64,000 nucleotides of DNA from SG8-41 sp963699525 (GCA_963699525.1 CAVOUI010000014.1:39020-103019); one strand, 5' to 3'. Positions 24,208 to 33,035 are shown, counted from the stretch's first letter. Program-made: numbers and translations. The notes: generated by a model from the letters alone, not told the origin.

Positions 24208-25443
24208 GTGAAAATCACACAAAACGGCTCGAAGCCTTCGTTCGCCGCGCTCCGTCACGGCGATTTCCGTATCTACCTGGTGGCGACCTCCGCCGCGATG
24301 ATGGCGGACAACATCGAGCACGTCATCAGCTACTGGGTGATGTTCGAGCAGTTCCGCTCGCCGGCCCTTGCCGGATTCGCGGTGCTCTCGCATTGGTTGC
24401 CGTTCCTGTTTCTCTCGGTCTATTTCGGGGCGCTGGCGGACCGCTTCGACTCGCGGCGCATCATCCAGATCGCGATGCTCCTCTACATGGGGGTGTCGCT
24501 CGCCTGGGCCGTGCTGTTCTACACGGAGACGATCGAGGTGTGGCATGCCGCCGTGCTGCTCGTCATCCACGGGATCGCCGGCGTGCTGTGGGCGCCTGCA
24601 AGCCAGCTGCTGATTCACGACATCGTGGGCCGCGACAACCTGGTGAGCGCGGTACGGCTGAACGCGACCGGGCGCCAGTTCGGCGTGTTTCTCGGCCCGG
24701 CAGTCGGCGGCGGGCTCATGCTCGCGCTCGGCCCGGCGGCCGGCCTCATCGCGAACGTCCTCATCTACCTGCCGCTCACCTGGTGGCTGTGGAAGGTGCC
24801 GTACGGCGCAAGGCACCACCGGGCCGGCGCGCCGGTGACGGGCGGCGGTTTCGGGGACGCGCTCCAGGTCATGCGCGAGGTCTCGGGCAACCGCACCATC
24901 CTGTCGATGATTCTGCTGGCGGGCATTTCCTCGCTGCTGGTCGGCAACGCGTTCCTTGCGCAAATGCCCGAGTACGCGCACGACCTCGGCACGGAGAAGG
25001 CGGATTTTTCCTACGCCGTGCTGCTCGCCGCCAACGCGGCGGGCGCATTCGTGGGCGGCATGTTCCTCGAGGCAAGGGGGTTTCTGCGCGCGACGCCCCT
25101 GACCGCGATCGTCCTGAGCATCATCTGGTGCTTCATCGTCGCCGGCTTTGCCGCCGCCCAGAACTATCACCTGGCCATCGTCCTCATGTTCGTGGCCGGG
25201 TTCCTCTACCTTGCCTACAGCTCGATGGCGCAGGCGATGGTCCAGCTTGAGGCGCCTGCCCACCTGCGCGGCCGGCTGATCGGGCTCTACCAGATGTCCA
25301 ACAACGGGCTGCGCGCGTTCAGCGGCATCACCGTCGGCCTGCTCGGGAGTCTCATCGGAATACACTGGTCCCTCGCGCTGAGCTCCGTTCTGCTGCTCGG
25401 CGTCACCGTCGTCCTGCTCGCGTTCTCGATGCGGACGGCGTGA
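24208..25443 (+). CDS. MFS transporter (EntS/MFS_3-like)
   Basis: About 411 residues from GTG 24208; earlier starts are possible but lack support. Twelve hydrophobic segments can be counted. FAALRHGDFRIYLVATSAAM at the N-terminus, the loop GALADRFDSRRIIQI between TM2 and TM3 (the MFS G..aDr..rr motif) and WAPASQLLIHDIVGRDNLVS are typical of the enterobactin-exporter-like group. It overlaps the following monooxygenase start (TGATG), so it probably moves the substrate or product of that pathway. Confidence 0.9.
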   Translation: MKITQNGSKPSFAALRHGDFRIYLVATSAAMMADNIEHVISYWVMFEQFRSPALAGFAVLSHWLPFLFLSVYFGALADRFDSRRIIQIAMLLYMGVSLAWAVLFYTETIEVWHAAVLLVIHGIAGVLWAPASQLLIHDIVGRDNLVSAVRLNATGRQFGVFLGPAVGGGLMLALGPAAGLIANVLIYLPLTWWLWKVPYGARHHRAGAPVTGGGFGDALQVMREVSGNRTILSMILLAGISSLLVGNAFLAQMPEYAHDLGTEKADFSYAVLLAANAAGAFVGGMFLEARGFLRATPLTAIVLSIIWCFIVAGFAAAQNYHLAIVLMFVAGFLYLAYSSMAQAMVQLEAPAHLRGRLIGLYQMSNNGLRAFSGITVGLLGSLIGIHWSLALSSVLLLGVTVVLLAFSMRTA

Positions 25444-26648
25444 TGAGAAATCCACAGGTGATCGTCGCAGGCGCGGGCCCGGTGGGGCTCCTGACGGCGC
25501 TCGCGCTCGCGAAACAGGACGTCTCCGTCCTGGTGCTCGAGGCTGAGCCCGGCCTGACCGTGGATTTGCGCGCGGGCACCTACCATCCGCCGTCGCTCGA
25601 GATGATGGCGCCCTACGGCATCACCGCCGACATGATGAAGACCGCGATCCAGGTGCCGCGCTGGCAGATCCGCGACCGGAAAGAGGGCGTCATCGTCGAT
25701 TGGGACATGTCGCTCATCCAGGACCTGACTCCGTACCCCTACCGGCTGCACCTCGAGCAGCATCGATTGACGCCGATCATCCACGCGAAGCTCCGGGAAT
25801 GCCCCAACGCCGAGGTGCGGTTTTCGCACGAGGTGACCGATTTCACGCAGACGGCCGACCAGGTCACGGTGACGGCGAGGACACCGGGAGGCACCGAGCG
25901 CTTCGAGGCCGCGTGGCTGGTCGGAGCGGATGGCGGCCGCAGCACGGTGCGCAGGGTCATGGGGGTGGGATTCGAGGGCTATACCTGGCCCGAGCGCTTC
26001 CTGGTCGCGAGCACTCATTACGATTACGAGCCGCACGGCTTCCGGTTGAACACCTACGTCGCGGACCCGGTGGACTGGAGCGCCATGTTCAAGATGCCCG
26101 GTGACGGACCACCGGGATTGTGGCGCGTGCTGTTTCCGGTCCGGCCGGAAGAGGACGAGGAGGCGGCGCTCTCGGAGGAGAACGTCGAGCGGCTGATGCA
26201 GGGCTTCCAGCCCAAGCCGGGGCGCTACGCCATCGAGTACAAGAGCATCTACAAGGTTCACCAGCGCGTTGCCAGCGATTTTCGCGTGGGCCGCGCGCTG
26301 CTTGCGGGCGACGCGGCGCACCTCAACAACCCGATCGGCGCCTTCGGGCTGAACGGCGGCATCCACGACGCGATCAACCTCGCCGGCAAGCTCGGAAGGG
26401 TGTGCCGCGGCGAGGGCGACGACCGGCTGCTCGACCTCTACGTGCGCCAGCGCCGCACGGTGAACCTGGAATACGTGCAGGAGTTCTCGATCAAGAACCT
26501 GAAGCGCCTCACGGCCAGGACCGAGGAGGAGCGCCGCAGGAACTTCGACGAGCTGCGGCAGGCGGCCTCGACGCGGGAAGGCGCGCGCAATTTTCTGCTG
26601 GTCTCCAGCATGATCGCGAGCGTGCGGCGGGCCGACTCCATTGCCTGA
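25443..26648 (+). CDS. FAD-dependent aromatic monooxygenase (PheA/TfdB-like)
   Basis: A 401-residue flavoprotein. The dinucleotide motif VIVAGAGPVGLLTALALA (residues 6-23), the DG motif VGADGGRSTVRRVMG (about 160-174) and the GD motif LLAGDAAHLNNPIGAFGLNG (about 285-304) are all present, as in class A hydroxylases that ortho-hydroxylate phenolic substrates with NAD(P)H and O2. It is shorter than TfdB because the C-terminal thioredoxin-like domain is missing, like p-hydroxybenzoate-type enzymes. Translationally coupled to the MFS gene; the MetE-like gene follows. Confidence 0.92.
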   Translation: MRNPQVIVAGAGPVGLLTALALAKQDVSVLVLEAEPGLTVDLRAGTYHPPSLEMMAPYGITADMMKTAIQVPRWQIRDRKEGVIVDWDMSLIQDLTPYPYRLHLEQHRLTPIIHAKLRECPNAEVRFSHEVTDFTQTADQVTVTARTPGGTERFEAAWLVGADGGRSTVRRVMGVGFEGYTWPERFLVASTHYDYEPHGFRLNTYVADPVDWSAMFKMPGDGPPGLWRVLFPVRPEEDEEAALSEENVERLMQGFQPKPGRYAIEYKSIYKVHQRVASDFRVGRALLAGDAAHLNNPIGAFGLNGGIHDAINLAGKLGRVCRGEGDDRLLDLYVRQRRTVNLEYVQEFSIKNLKRLTARTEEERRRNFDELRQAASTREGARNFLLVSSMIASVRRADSIA

Positions 26649-26680
26649 ATTGCCATAGAATATCGACGCCAGGAGGAGAC

Positions 26681-27796
26681 ATGATGGCGAATGCCACCCC
26701 GCGCCCGCCGTTCCGCGCCGACCACGTCGGCAGCCTCCTGCGCCCGCCCGAGCTGAGGGAAGCACGCCTGCGCGCCCGGCGGGGGGAGATGACTCCCGAT
26801 GAGCTGCGCAAGGTCGAGGACAAGTGCATCCGGGAGGTCGTCGCATTCCAGGAATCGGTGGGGCTGCAAAGCATCACCGACGGGGAATTCCGGCGCGACT
26901 GGTGGCACATCGACTTCCTGCGCGGCTTCGACGGTGTGCAGACGATCGAGGGCCGCACTTTTGGCGTGCATTTCAAGGACTCCGACGAGCAGCCGCCGCT
27001 GATGAAGGTGCAGGGCAGGGTCCGGCGCACCCGCCCGAGCATGGTGGATCATTTCAAGTTCCTGAAGTCCGTGACGCGCCGCACCCCGAAGTTCTGCATG
27101 CCCTCGCCGGCGATGCTCCACGCGCGCGGCGACCGCGAGTCGCTGCGCATGACCTATCCCGACGTCAACCAGTTCTGGGCGGACCTGACGCAGGCCTACC
27201 GCGAGGAAATCCGCGACCTCTATCAGGCCGGCTGCCGCTACCTCCAGATCGACGACACGACCATTGCCATGATGGGCGACCCGAAGGTCCAGGAGACGTT
27301 CCGCAAGCTCGGGGACGACCCGAGAAAGGACACGGCGATGTATGCCGAGGCGGTGAACGCGGCGGTCCGGGACGTGCCCGACGACATGACGGTCTGCGTC
27401 CATACCTGCCGCGGCAATTTCATGAGCACCTGGCTCGCGAGCGGCAGCTACGATTTCGTCGCCGAGACCGCGTTCACGCGGCTCGACGTGGACGGGTTCT
27501 TCCTCGAGTACGACACCGACCGCGCCGGCGGCTTCGAGCCGCTGCGCTACGTGCCCAAGGGGAAAAAGGTCGTGCTCGGGCTCATCAGCTCGAAGTTTCC
27601 CGAGCTGGAGAAGAAGGACGATCTCAAGCGCCGCATCGAGGCCGCCGCGAAGTTCGTCCCGCTCGAGAATCTGTGCCTTTCCCCGCAGTGCGGGTTCTCC
27701 AGCACGCACCACGGCAACAAGATCACCGTGGAGGATGAGCGGCGCAAGCTCGCGCTCGCTCTCGAGGTGGCGCGGGAGGTCTGGGGGAGCGCGTAG
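26681..27796 (+). CDS. MetE C-terminal-domain-like (cobalamin-independent methyltransferase family) protein
   Basis: 371 residues from ATG 26681 after AGGAGGAG. FRADHVGSLLRPPELREARL is the family start, and the zinc site is present: H241 and C243 in CVHTCRGN, E276 in FFLEYD and C337 in SPQCGFSS. Only the C-terminal barrel of MetE is represented, as in YxjG-type proteins. The clustering with a monooxygenase and a TPP enzyme makes a role in methyl transfer or demethylation of an aromatic substrate possible, but methionine synthesis is not excluded. TPP gene follows 18 bp on. Confidence 0.88.
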   Translation: MMANATPRPPFRADHVGSLLRPPELREARLRARRGEMTPDELRKVEDKCIREVVAFQESVGLQSITDGEFRRDWWHIDFLRGFDGVQTIEGRTFGVHFKDSDEQPPLMKVQGRVRRTRPSMVDHFKFLKSVTRRTPKFCMPSPAMLHARGDRESLRMTYPDVNQFWADLTQAYREEIRDLYQAGCRYLQIDDTTIAMMGDPKVQETFRKLGDDPRKDTAMYAEAVNAAVRDVPDDMTVCVHTCRGNFMSTWLASGSYDFVAETAFTRLDVDGFFLEYDTDRAGGFEPLRYVPKGKKVVLGLISSKFPELEKKDDLKRRIEAAAKFVPLENLCLSPQCGFSSTHHGNKITVEDERRKLALALEVAREVWGSA

Positions 27797-27814
27797 GGCG
27801 AAACCGGGGGACGC

Positions 27815-29551
27815 ATGGACAAGGCACCGCAGGTCACACTGCACACGACCGCGCACTTCTTTCTCGAGGGCCTGAACGAGATCGGCATCGAGTACCTGTT
27901 CTGCAACTTCGGCACCGACTACGCGCCGCTGATCGAGGAGATGGCGCGCTGGCGCGCCGAGGGCCGCAAGTTCCCGAAGACGCTGCTGTGCCCGCACGAG
28001 AACACCGCCGTGCAGATGGCCATCGGCTACGCGATGGCGACCGGCCGCGGGCAGGCGGTGATGGTGCACGTGGATGCCGGCACGGCGAACGCGGCGATGG
28101 GGCTGCACGATGCCTGCCGCTCGCGCGTGCCCCTGATCCTCTTCGCGGGCAAGGCGCCCTATACCGTGCGCGGGGAGCTCCCCGGCTCGCGCGACACCTA
28201 CGTGCATTTCATCCAGGAGCCGTTCGACCAGGGCGGGATCGTCCGCAACTACGTGAAGTGGGAATGGACCCTGCCTTCGGGCGTCATCACCAAGGAGGTG
28301 CTGCGGCGCGCGCACAGCGTCGCGCACAGCGACCCCCGGGGACCGGTCTACCTGATGCTGCCGCGCGAGACGCTCGCCCAGACCTGGGACGCCGCCGCGG
28401 TGCGCTCGTTTCCGGAGGCGCGCTATGGAACGGCCGGTGCCGGCGCGGCGCCGGCGGAAGCAGTCGCCGCGATCGCGGAACGCCTGCTCACCGCCCGGCA
28501 CCCGATCCTCATTACCTCGTACGCGGGCCGCAACCCCCGGGCGCCGGGACTCATCGAGGAGCTGGCGCGGGCGGCCGGCATCCGCGTCTTCGAGTTCAAT
28601 CCCCTGCATCTGAACATCGCGCGCACCTCGCCGTGCTACTGCGGCCAGGCGCCGGGCCGGCACGTGGCGGAGGCCGACGCCGGGCTGCTGGTGGATGTCG
28701 ACGTGCCGTGGATCCCGAGCGATACCCGCGAGAACCCGCAGTCCTGGTGGGCGCACATCGACGTCGATCCGGTCAAGGAGCGCTCCCCGATCTGGGGCTT
28801 TCCGTCGAATCTGCGCCTTCCCGGCGACAGCACGATCGTCCTCGCGCAGGTGATCCAGGCGCTCAACGCGAAAGCGACGCCGGCATTTCGCGAGGCCGCC
28901 GCCCGTCGCCTCGAGGCAATCACCCGCGAGCATAACGAGCGCCGCGCGGAGACCGCGAAGCTCGCGGCGAACAAGGGCGAGCGCGGCGCGGTCAACGCAC
29001 ATTATCTCTGCGCGGAGATTGCGAAGGCGATCGGCGAGGACGATATCCTCGTGAACGAATCGATCCGCAACGCGGCGCTGGTCTACCGGCAGATCCCGCG
29101 CACCCGGCCGGGCACGGCGCTCGGCTGCTCCGGCGGCGCGCTCGGCTATTCGAACGGCATGGCGCTCGGCGCCAGGCTCGCCCGGCCCGAGGCGACCGTG
29201 GTGCAGGTGGTAGGCGACGGCAGCTTCTACTTCGGGAACCCGTCCTCGGCCTACGCCGTTTCCCGGCAGTATGGCCTGCCGATTTTCACCGTCGTGCTCG
29301 ATAACTCGGGCTGGTCGGCGGTGAAGGAGTCGACGCTGCGGATGTATCCGGAAGGCGCGGCCAAGACGGTCGACGAATTCGGCGCGCGGCTTGCGCCCAA
29401 CCCCGACTTCGGGAAGATCTGCGAGGCGGCGGGCGGCTACGGCGAGATGCTGGTCGATCCCTCGGCCGTTCCGGAGGCGATCCAGCGCTGTCTGGCACAG
29501 GTGCGCGCCGGGCGGCCCGCGCTGCTGCATGCGAAGATCCCGGTGCTCTGA
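27815..29551 (+). CDS. Thiamine-pyrophosphate-dependent enzyme (acetolactate-synthase/benzoylformate-decarboxylase-like)
   Basis: A 578-residue three-domain TPP enzyme. The N-terminal domain has YLFCNFGTD and the cofactor-activating Glu in LCPHENTAVQMAIGYA; the C-terminal TPP-binding motif starts at VVGDGSFYFGNPSSAY (about residue 466) and ends at VVLDNSGWSAVK. Residues contacting the substrate differ from acetolactate synthase, so a 2-oxo acid decarboxylase or C-C lyase is more likely. It ends the 24208-29551 run; together the genes look like uptake, hydroxylation and C-C or methyl processing of an aromatic acid. Confidence 0.9.
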   Translation: MDKAPQVTLHTTAHFFLEGLNEIGIEYLFCNFGTDYAPLIEEMARWRAEGRKFPKTLLCPHENTAVQMAIGYAMATGRGQAVMVHVDAGTANAAMGLHDACRSRVPLILFAGKAPYTVRGELPGSRDTYVHFIQEPFDQGGIVRNYVKWEWTLPSGVITKEVLRRAHSVAHSDPRGPVYLMLPRETLAQTWDAAAVRSFPEARYGTAGAGAAPAEAVAAIAERLLTARHPILITSYAGRNPRAPGLIEELARAAGIRVFEFNPLHLNIARTSPCYCGQAPGRHVAEADAGLLVDVDVPWIPSDTRENPQSWWAHIDVDPVKERSPIWGFPSNLRLPGDSTIVLAQVIQALNAKATPAFREAAARRLEAITREHNERRAETAKLAANKGERGAVNAHYLCAEIAKAIGEDDILVNESIRNAALVYRQIPRTRPGTALGCSGGALGYSNGMALGARLARPEATVVQVVGDGSFYFGNPSSAYAVSRQYGLPIFTVVLDNSGWSAVKESTLRMYPEGAAKTVDEFGARLAPNPDFGKICEAAGGYGEMLVDPSAVPEAIQRCLAQVRAGRPALLHAKIPVL

Positions 29552-29742
29552 GCGGGTGGGGATGAGAGCATAATTTCACGCCGGGGAGCCGACTGGACTT
29601 TTTTCGCAGGAGGATCCGACTACGGGACGCAAAAGCCGGGCCGCAATGACGCTTGACGCCATCCGCCGTGCGATGCCGTGACGCAGTGCCGTAGGGATTC
29701 TTACAGAGGAATGTTAGCGTTGCACGTCGTAGGAAAACTCAA
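29552..29742. other. Intergenic leader before a small gene
   Basis: No gene is seen. The stretch CTACGGGACGCAAAAGCCGG near 29621-29640 carries GGACGCAAA.GCC, the most conserved part of GEMM-I (cyclic-di-GMP) riboswitches, but the upstream GGCAAACC segment and the full P1/P2 pairing are not evident. A TTGACG at 29653-29658 has no matching -10. Confidence 0.25.
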
Positions 29743-29916
29743 ATGATGGGAGACAGGGGAATCGTGATCGAGTACGTTCGTTCCTGCACGGCCGGCGCGC
29801 TGGGGGTGTCCGATTGCGGGCCGGTCTGGCAGCTGGGCATCATCGCCGCATTTCTCGTCGCCGCGATCGTCACGCTCGTCGTTCTCAGGCTGCGCGCCGC
29901 CGCACGGGCGCGCTAG
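29743..29916 (+). CDS. Small single-pass membrane protein
   Basis: A 57-residue product from ATG 29743 (or 50 from GTG 29764, with GGGAG 11 bp upstream). The first half is soluble with two Cys (RSCTAG, SDCGP); residues 31-49 (LGIIAAFLVAAIVTLVVLR) are a strong membrane helix followed by a basic tail LRAAARAR. The codon use and the hydrophobic profile support a real gene. No homologue is recognised by name. It lies 69 bp before the next gene. Confidence 0.55.
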   Translation: MMGDRGIVIEYVRSCTAGALGVSDCGPVWQLGIIAAFLVAAIVTLVVLRLRAAARAR

Positions 29917-29985
29917 CGCCGTTTCCGCTCACCCGCTGCGCAATGCTATATTCGCATTGCGACGCGCCCGCGCGCCGCAACGCCG

Positions 29986-30762
29986 ATGACGACATTTAAG
30001 ATCCTGCAGCTCAACATGCAGTACGGCCAGACGTGGGATGACGCCGATCCCGATCACGCCCCCGTCAATCTCGACCTCACGCTGGACGAGATCCGCAGCC
30101 ACGGCGCCGACATCGTCCTGCTGCAGGAAGTCGAGCTGGCACAGCCCGGGGGCGTGCAGGCGAATCCGCCGCCGAACTACACGCGGCTGCGAGCCGGGCT
30201 GAACGGCTATGACGGGTATTTTGCCTACCCGCGCGCGGACCCGCGGGAGCTGCCGTTCGGGATCGGGCTCGCGATTTTCTCGAAGACGCCGCTGCGCGAC
30301 GTGCTGCGCCGCGATCTTCCTTCGCCGCCGGTGGAATTCGAGTATGCGGGCAAGAAGCACACTCCGACCGACCGCCTGCTGCTCGGCGCGACCACCACGG
30401 TAGCGGGGCGCGAGCTGCGTGTGTTCAATACGCATCTGCTCGCGCTGTTCATGCTCAATACCGACTCGACGGAATTCTCGCGGCAGCCGCGGCTCGTCGT
30501 CGAAGCGGCGCGCGCGTCGGCCGGGCCCACCGTGGTGGCGGGCGATTTCAACGTCGTCATTCACGAGGCGCTCGTCCGGCAGTTCGCCGCGGCCGGCTAC
30601 CAGACGGTGCAGGCGAGCCAGCCGACCTGGCGCCGCCAGCCGTACGTGCTCGACCACATCTTCTACAGCCACCACCTGCGGCTCGTCGGCCACACGGTCA
30701 AGCCGACACGCGCTTCCGACCACCACGTGCTCGCCGCCGAGTTCGAGTTCACCGATTCGTGA
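29986..30762 (+). CDS. Endonuclease/exonuclease/phosphatase-family protein
   Basis: A 258-residue protein with all EEP motifs: LQLNMQYG, VLLQEVE (metal-binding Glu, about residue 49), NTHLLALF, GDFNVVIHEAL (catalytic Asp/Asn, about 187-189), LDHIFYS and SDHHVLAAEFEF (catalytic Asp-His). It lacks a signal peptide. Members are DNases, sphingomyelinases or inositol phosphatases; the specific substrate cannot be told. It precedes ligB by 51 bp on the same strand. Confidence 0.9.
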   Translation: MTTFKILQLNMQYGQTWDDADPDHAPVNLDLTLDEIRSHGADIVLLQEVELAQPGGVQANPPPNYTRLRAGLNGYDGYFAYPRADPRELPFGIGLAIFSKTPLRDVLRRDLPSPPVEFEYAGKKHTPTDRLLLGATTTVAGRELRVFNTHLLALFMLNTDSTEFSRQPRLVVEAARASAGPTVVAGDFNVVIHEALVRQFAAAGYQTVQASQPTWRRQPYVLDHIFYSHHLRLVGHTVKPTRASDHHVLAAEFEFTDS

Positions 30763-30813
30763 CGCCTGGGGCATACTATTGCCCCGGAAGCAGGAACCCC
30801 GAAGAGACCTCGC

Positions 30814-31656
30814 GTGGCGACCATCATCGGCGGCATCGGCACTTCCCACGTGCCCACGATCGCGATGGCGTACGACCGCGGCAAGCGCAGCGACCCCGAC
30901 TGGGCGCCGCTGTTCAAGGGCTACGAGCCGGTCGCGCGCTGGTTGACGGAGCGCCGCCCCGACGTCCTGGTATTCTTCTACAACGACCACGCGACGACGT
31001 TCTTCTTCGACCACTATCCGACGTTCGCGCTGGGCGTGAGCGCGGAATACCCGATCGCGGACGAAGGCCTCGGCCCGCGCCCGGTGCCACCCTTGAAGGG
31101 CCACCCGGCGCTCGCCCGGCACATGGTGGAAGTGCTGGTGAACGAGGAGTTCGACATCTCCGTGTTCCAGGATCTGCCGATCGACCACGGCTGCCATTCG
31201 CCGCTCACGATGTTCTGGCCACCGGCGCCCGACTGGCCCGGGCGCATCGTCCCGGTCGAGATCAACGTGCTGCAGCATCCCCTGCCGACGCCGCTGCGGT
31301 GCTACAAGCTCGGCCAGGCGGTGCGGCGCGCCGTGCTCTCGTACCCGGAGGACCTGAAAGTGGTCGTGGTCGGCACCGGCGGGCTTTCTCACCAGCTGAA
31401 CGGGGAGCGGGCCGGCTTCAACAACGAGCAGTGGGACCGGGAGTTCCTCGACCTCATCGATCGCGACCCCGGCCGGCTGACGAAGATGACCCACGCGGAC
31501 TACATCCGGCTCGGCGGCACGGAAGGGGCGGAGGAGGTGATGTGGCTCGCGATGCGCGGGGCGCTCTCTGACCGCGCGAAGAAGATCCACCAGAACTACT
31601 ACTTGCCGATGACGGCGACGATGGCGGTGGCGCTGTTCGAAGAGCCGGCAAACTGA
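30814..31656 (+). CDS. Class III extradiol ring-cleavage dioxygenase, catalytic subunit (LigB-like)
   Basis: 280 residues from GTG 30814. The metal ligands of protocatechuate 4,5-dioxygenase beta are recognisable: H12 in GTSHVPTI, H59 in FFYNDHATTFF and a Glu in the GGTEGAEEVMWLA segment; DHGCHSPLTMFW holds the catalytic His. The enzyme cleaves protocatechuate, gallate or a related catechol between C4 and C5 using Fe(II) and O2. A LigA-like subunit gene lies 1 kb downstream, after an intervening Bug gene. The stop codon forms the start of a GAGGGATGAGG repeat. Confidence 0.92.
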   Translation: MATIIGGIGTSHVPTIAMAYDRGKRSDPDWAPLFKGYEPVARWLTERRPDVLVFFYNDHATTFFFDHYPTFALGVSAEYPIADEGLGPRPVPPLKGHPALARHMVEVLVNEEFDISVFQDLPIDHGCHSPLTMFWPPAPDWPGRIVPVEINVLQHPLPTPLRCYKLGQAVRRAVLSYPEDLKVVVVGTGGLSHQLNGERAGFNNEQWDREFLDLIDRDPGRLTKMTHADYIRLGGTEGAEEVMWLAMRGALSDRAKKIHQNYYLPMTATMAVALFEEPAN

Positions 31657-31681
31657 GGGATGAGGGCGGAGGGATGAGGAA
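31653..31681. repeat. Double GAGGGATGAGG repeat forming a gene junction
   Basis: Two copies, 31655-31665 and 31669-31679, separated by CGG-type bases. The first contains part of the ligB stop; the second supplies GGAGG and the ATG (31674) of the Bug gene. A third copy lies on the far side of that Bug gene at 32641. Confidence 0.6.
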
Positions 31682-32636
31682 GACGAGTTACGAATTTGTC
31701 GCGGCAGTGGCCATCGCCCTGATCTTTGGCGCGGCCGATGCGCAGACCTATCCTGCGCGCCCGATCCGGCTGCTCGTGCCGAACCCGCCGGGCGGCGCGA
31801 CCGACAACCTTGCGCGCGTGGTCGCACCGAAGCTCGGCGAGCTGTTCGGCCAGACCGTCGTGGTGGACAACCGGCCCGGTTCGAACGGCAACCTCGCGAC
31901 CGAAGCCACCGTCCGGGCGACACCCGACGGCCACACGCTGCTGCTGGGCCAGGACAGCCAGATCGTCATCAGCCCGCACCTCTATCGCAATCTGCCGTTC
32001 GACACCTTGAAGGACCTGACACCGGTCGCGAGCCTCGTGTCCACGCAGATGCTGCTGGCGGTGCAGCCCTCGCTGCCGGTGAAGAACCCGCGGGAATTCG
32101 TGGAATACGCGCGCCGCGCCAACCCGCCGCTCGCCTACGGCTCCATCGGCAACGGCAGCCAGCACCATCTCGCCATGGAAATGCTGAAAGCGCACACCGG
32201 GATCAATCTGCTGCACGTTCCCTACAAGGGCGGCGGCCCCGCCATGGTCGCCTTCCTCGGCGGCGAGGTGGCCGCCATGTTCGGCGGCAGCTCCGCAGCG
32301 CCGCATGTCCGCTCCGGGAAGCTGCGCGCGCTCGCCCTCGCGGGCAAGCGCAACCCGGCGTATCCGGACCTGCCGGCGCTCTCCGAGTTCTACCCCGGTG
32401 TCGAGCTCACCCCCTGGCTCGGGCTGTTCGCGCCGTCCGGCCTGCCGGCCCCCGTGCTGAAACGGGTGCGCGAGGAAACGGCACGGATGCTGGCGGACCC
32501 CGCGACGCGCGAGCGCATTCAAGGCATATCGCTCGACCCCTTCGTCACCACGCCGCAGGAATTCGCCGCCTTCGTCCGCGCCGAGTACAAGAAATACGGA
32601 GAGTTGGTGAAGGTCGCCCGCGTGACGATCGACTGA
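31674..32636 (+). CDS. Bug/TctC-family solute-binding protein between ligB and ligA
   Basis: 320 residues. Signal peptide from MRKTSYEFVAAVAIALIFGA, cleavage at ADAQ. TYPARPIRLLVPNPPGGATD, VDNRPGSNGNLAT (SNG in place of GAGG), TPDGHTLLLGQDS, LHVPYKGGGPAMVAF and LPALSEFYPGVEL. The position inside a split ligBA pair suggests it binds an aromatic acid such as protocatechuate or its precursor; this is inference. Its start codon is part of a junction repeat and the same repeat follows its stop. Confidence 0.92.
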   Translation: MRKTSYEFVAAVAIALIFGAADAQTYPARPIRLLVPNPPGGATDNLARVVAPKLGELFGQTVVVDNRPGSNGNLATEATVRATPDGHTLLLGQDSQIVISPHLYRNLPFDTLKDLTPVASLVSTQMLLAVQPSLPVKNPREFVEYARRANPPLAYGSIGNGSQHHLAMEMLKAHTGINLLHVPYKGGGPAMVAFLGGEVAAMFGGSSAAPHVRSGKLRALALAGKRNPAYPDLPALSEFYPGVELTPWLGLFAPSGLPAPVLKRVREETARMLADPATRERIQGISLDPFVTTPQEFAAFVRAEYKKYGELVKVARVTID

Positions 32637-32640
32637 CTCC

Positions 32641-32653
32641 GGAGGGATGAGGG
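32641..32653. repeat. GGAGGGATGAGGG junction repeat
   Basis: Four bases after the Bug stop codon and 11 before the ligA start. With the copies at 31655-31679 it brackets the Bug gene in direct orientation. Confidence 0.55.
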
Positions 32654-32663
32654 AAGTGCTGAC

Positions 32664-33023
32664 GTGAACCCACAGCTCAAGGGCATCGAGTCGCTGCCCG
32701 GCACCTACGTCTTCGACCTGAAGCGCAGCGCGCGGGGCCTGCGGCTCAACCGCTTTCTGCACGGGTTGACGCAACCGGAGAAGCGCACGCTGTTCAAGGA
32801 GAACCCGGAAGCGGCGTTCGGGAAGGCCGGTCTCGACGCCGAGGAGCGCCGCATGGTGCGCGAGCTCGACTGGGCGGCGATGATCCGCTACGGCGCGAGC
32901 TTTTTCTGCCTCGAGAAGCTCGCGCGCGTGAGGGGCGTCTCCAATCCCGAGATGGTGGCCGCGTTCCGGGGCGAAACCCTCGAAGAGTTCCTTAAGACCC
33001 GCAATGTTCCCGGGGCCAGGTGA
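32664..33023 (+). CDS. Extradiol dioxygenase small subunit (LigA-like)
   Basis: 119 residues from GTG 32664. The helical pattern YVFDLKRSARGLRLNRFLHG, then NPEAAFGKAGLDAEERRMVR and WAAMIRYGASFFCLEKLAR matches protocatechuate 4,5-dioxygenase alpha (LigA), which covers the active site of LigB. LigA-type proteins normally sit beside ligB; here a Bug gene intervenes. The stop lies in the loop of a GC hairpin that may end the transcript. Confidence 0.9.
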   Translation: MNPQLKGIESLPGTYVFDLKRSARGLRLNRFLHGLTQPEKRTLFKENPEAAFGKAGLDAEERRMVRELDWAAMIRYGASFFCLEKLARVRGVSNPEMVAAFRGETLEEFLKTRNVPGAR

Positions 33024-33035
33024 CCCAAGGCCCCG
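33011..33035. terminator. GC hairpin at the ligA stop
   Basis: CGGGGCC (33011-33017) and GGCCCCG (33029-33035) are perfect 7-bp arms with the ligA TGA in the loop. No T-run follows, so a terminator is only possible. Confidence 0.35.

Noticed and set aside
26438..29530. A 1030-codon open frame on the minus strand
   Set aside because: It lies opposite three well-supported plus-strand genes, is low-complexity (Arg, Ala, His, Asp rich) and has no ribosome site; it is an effect of the high-GC codon pattern. The same holds for the long minus frame at 39182-41785.
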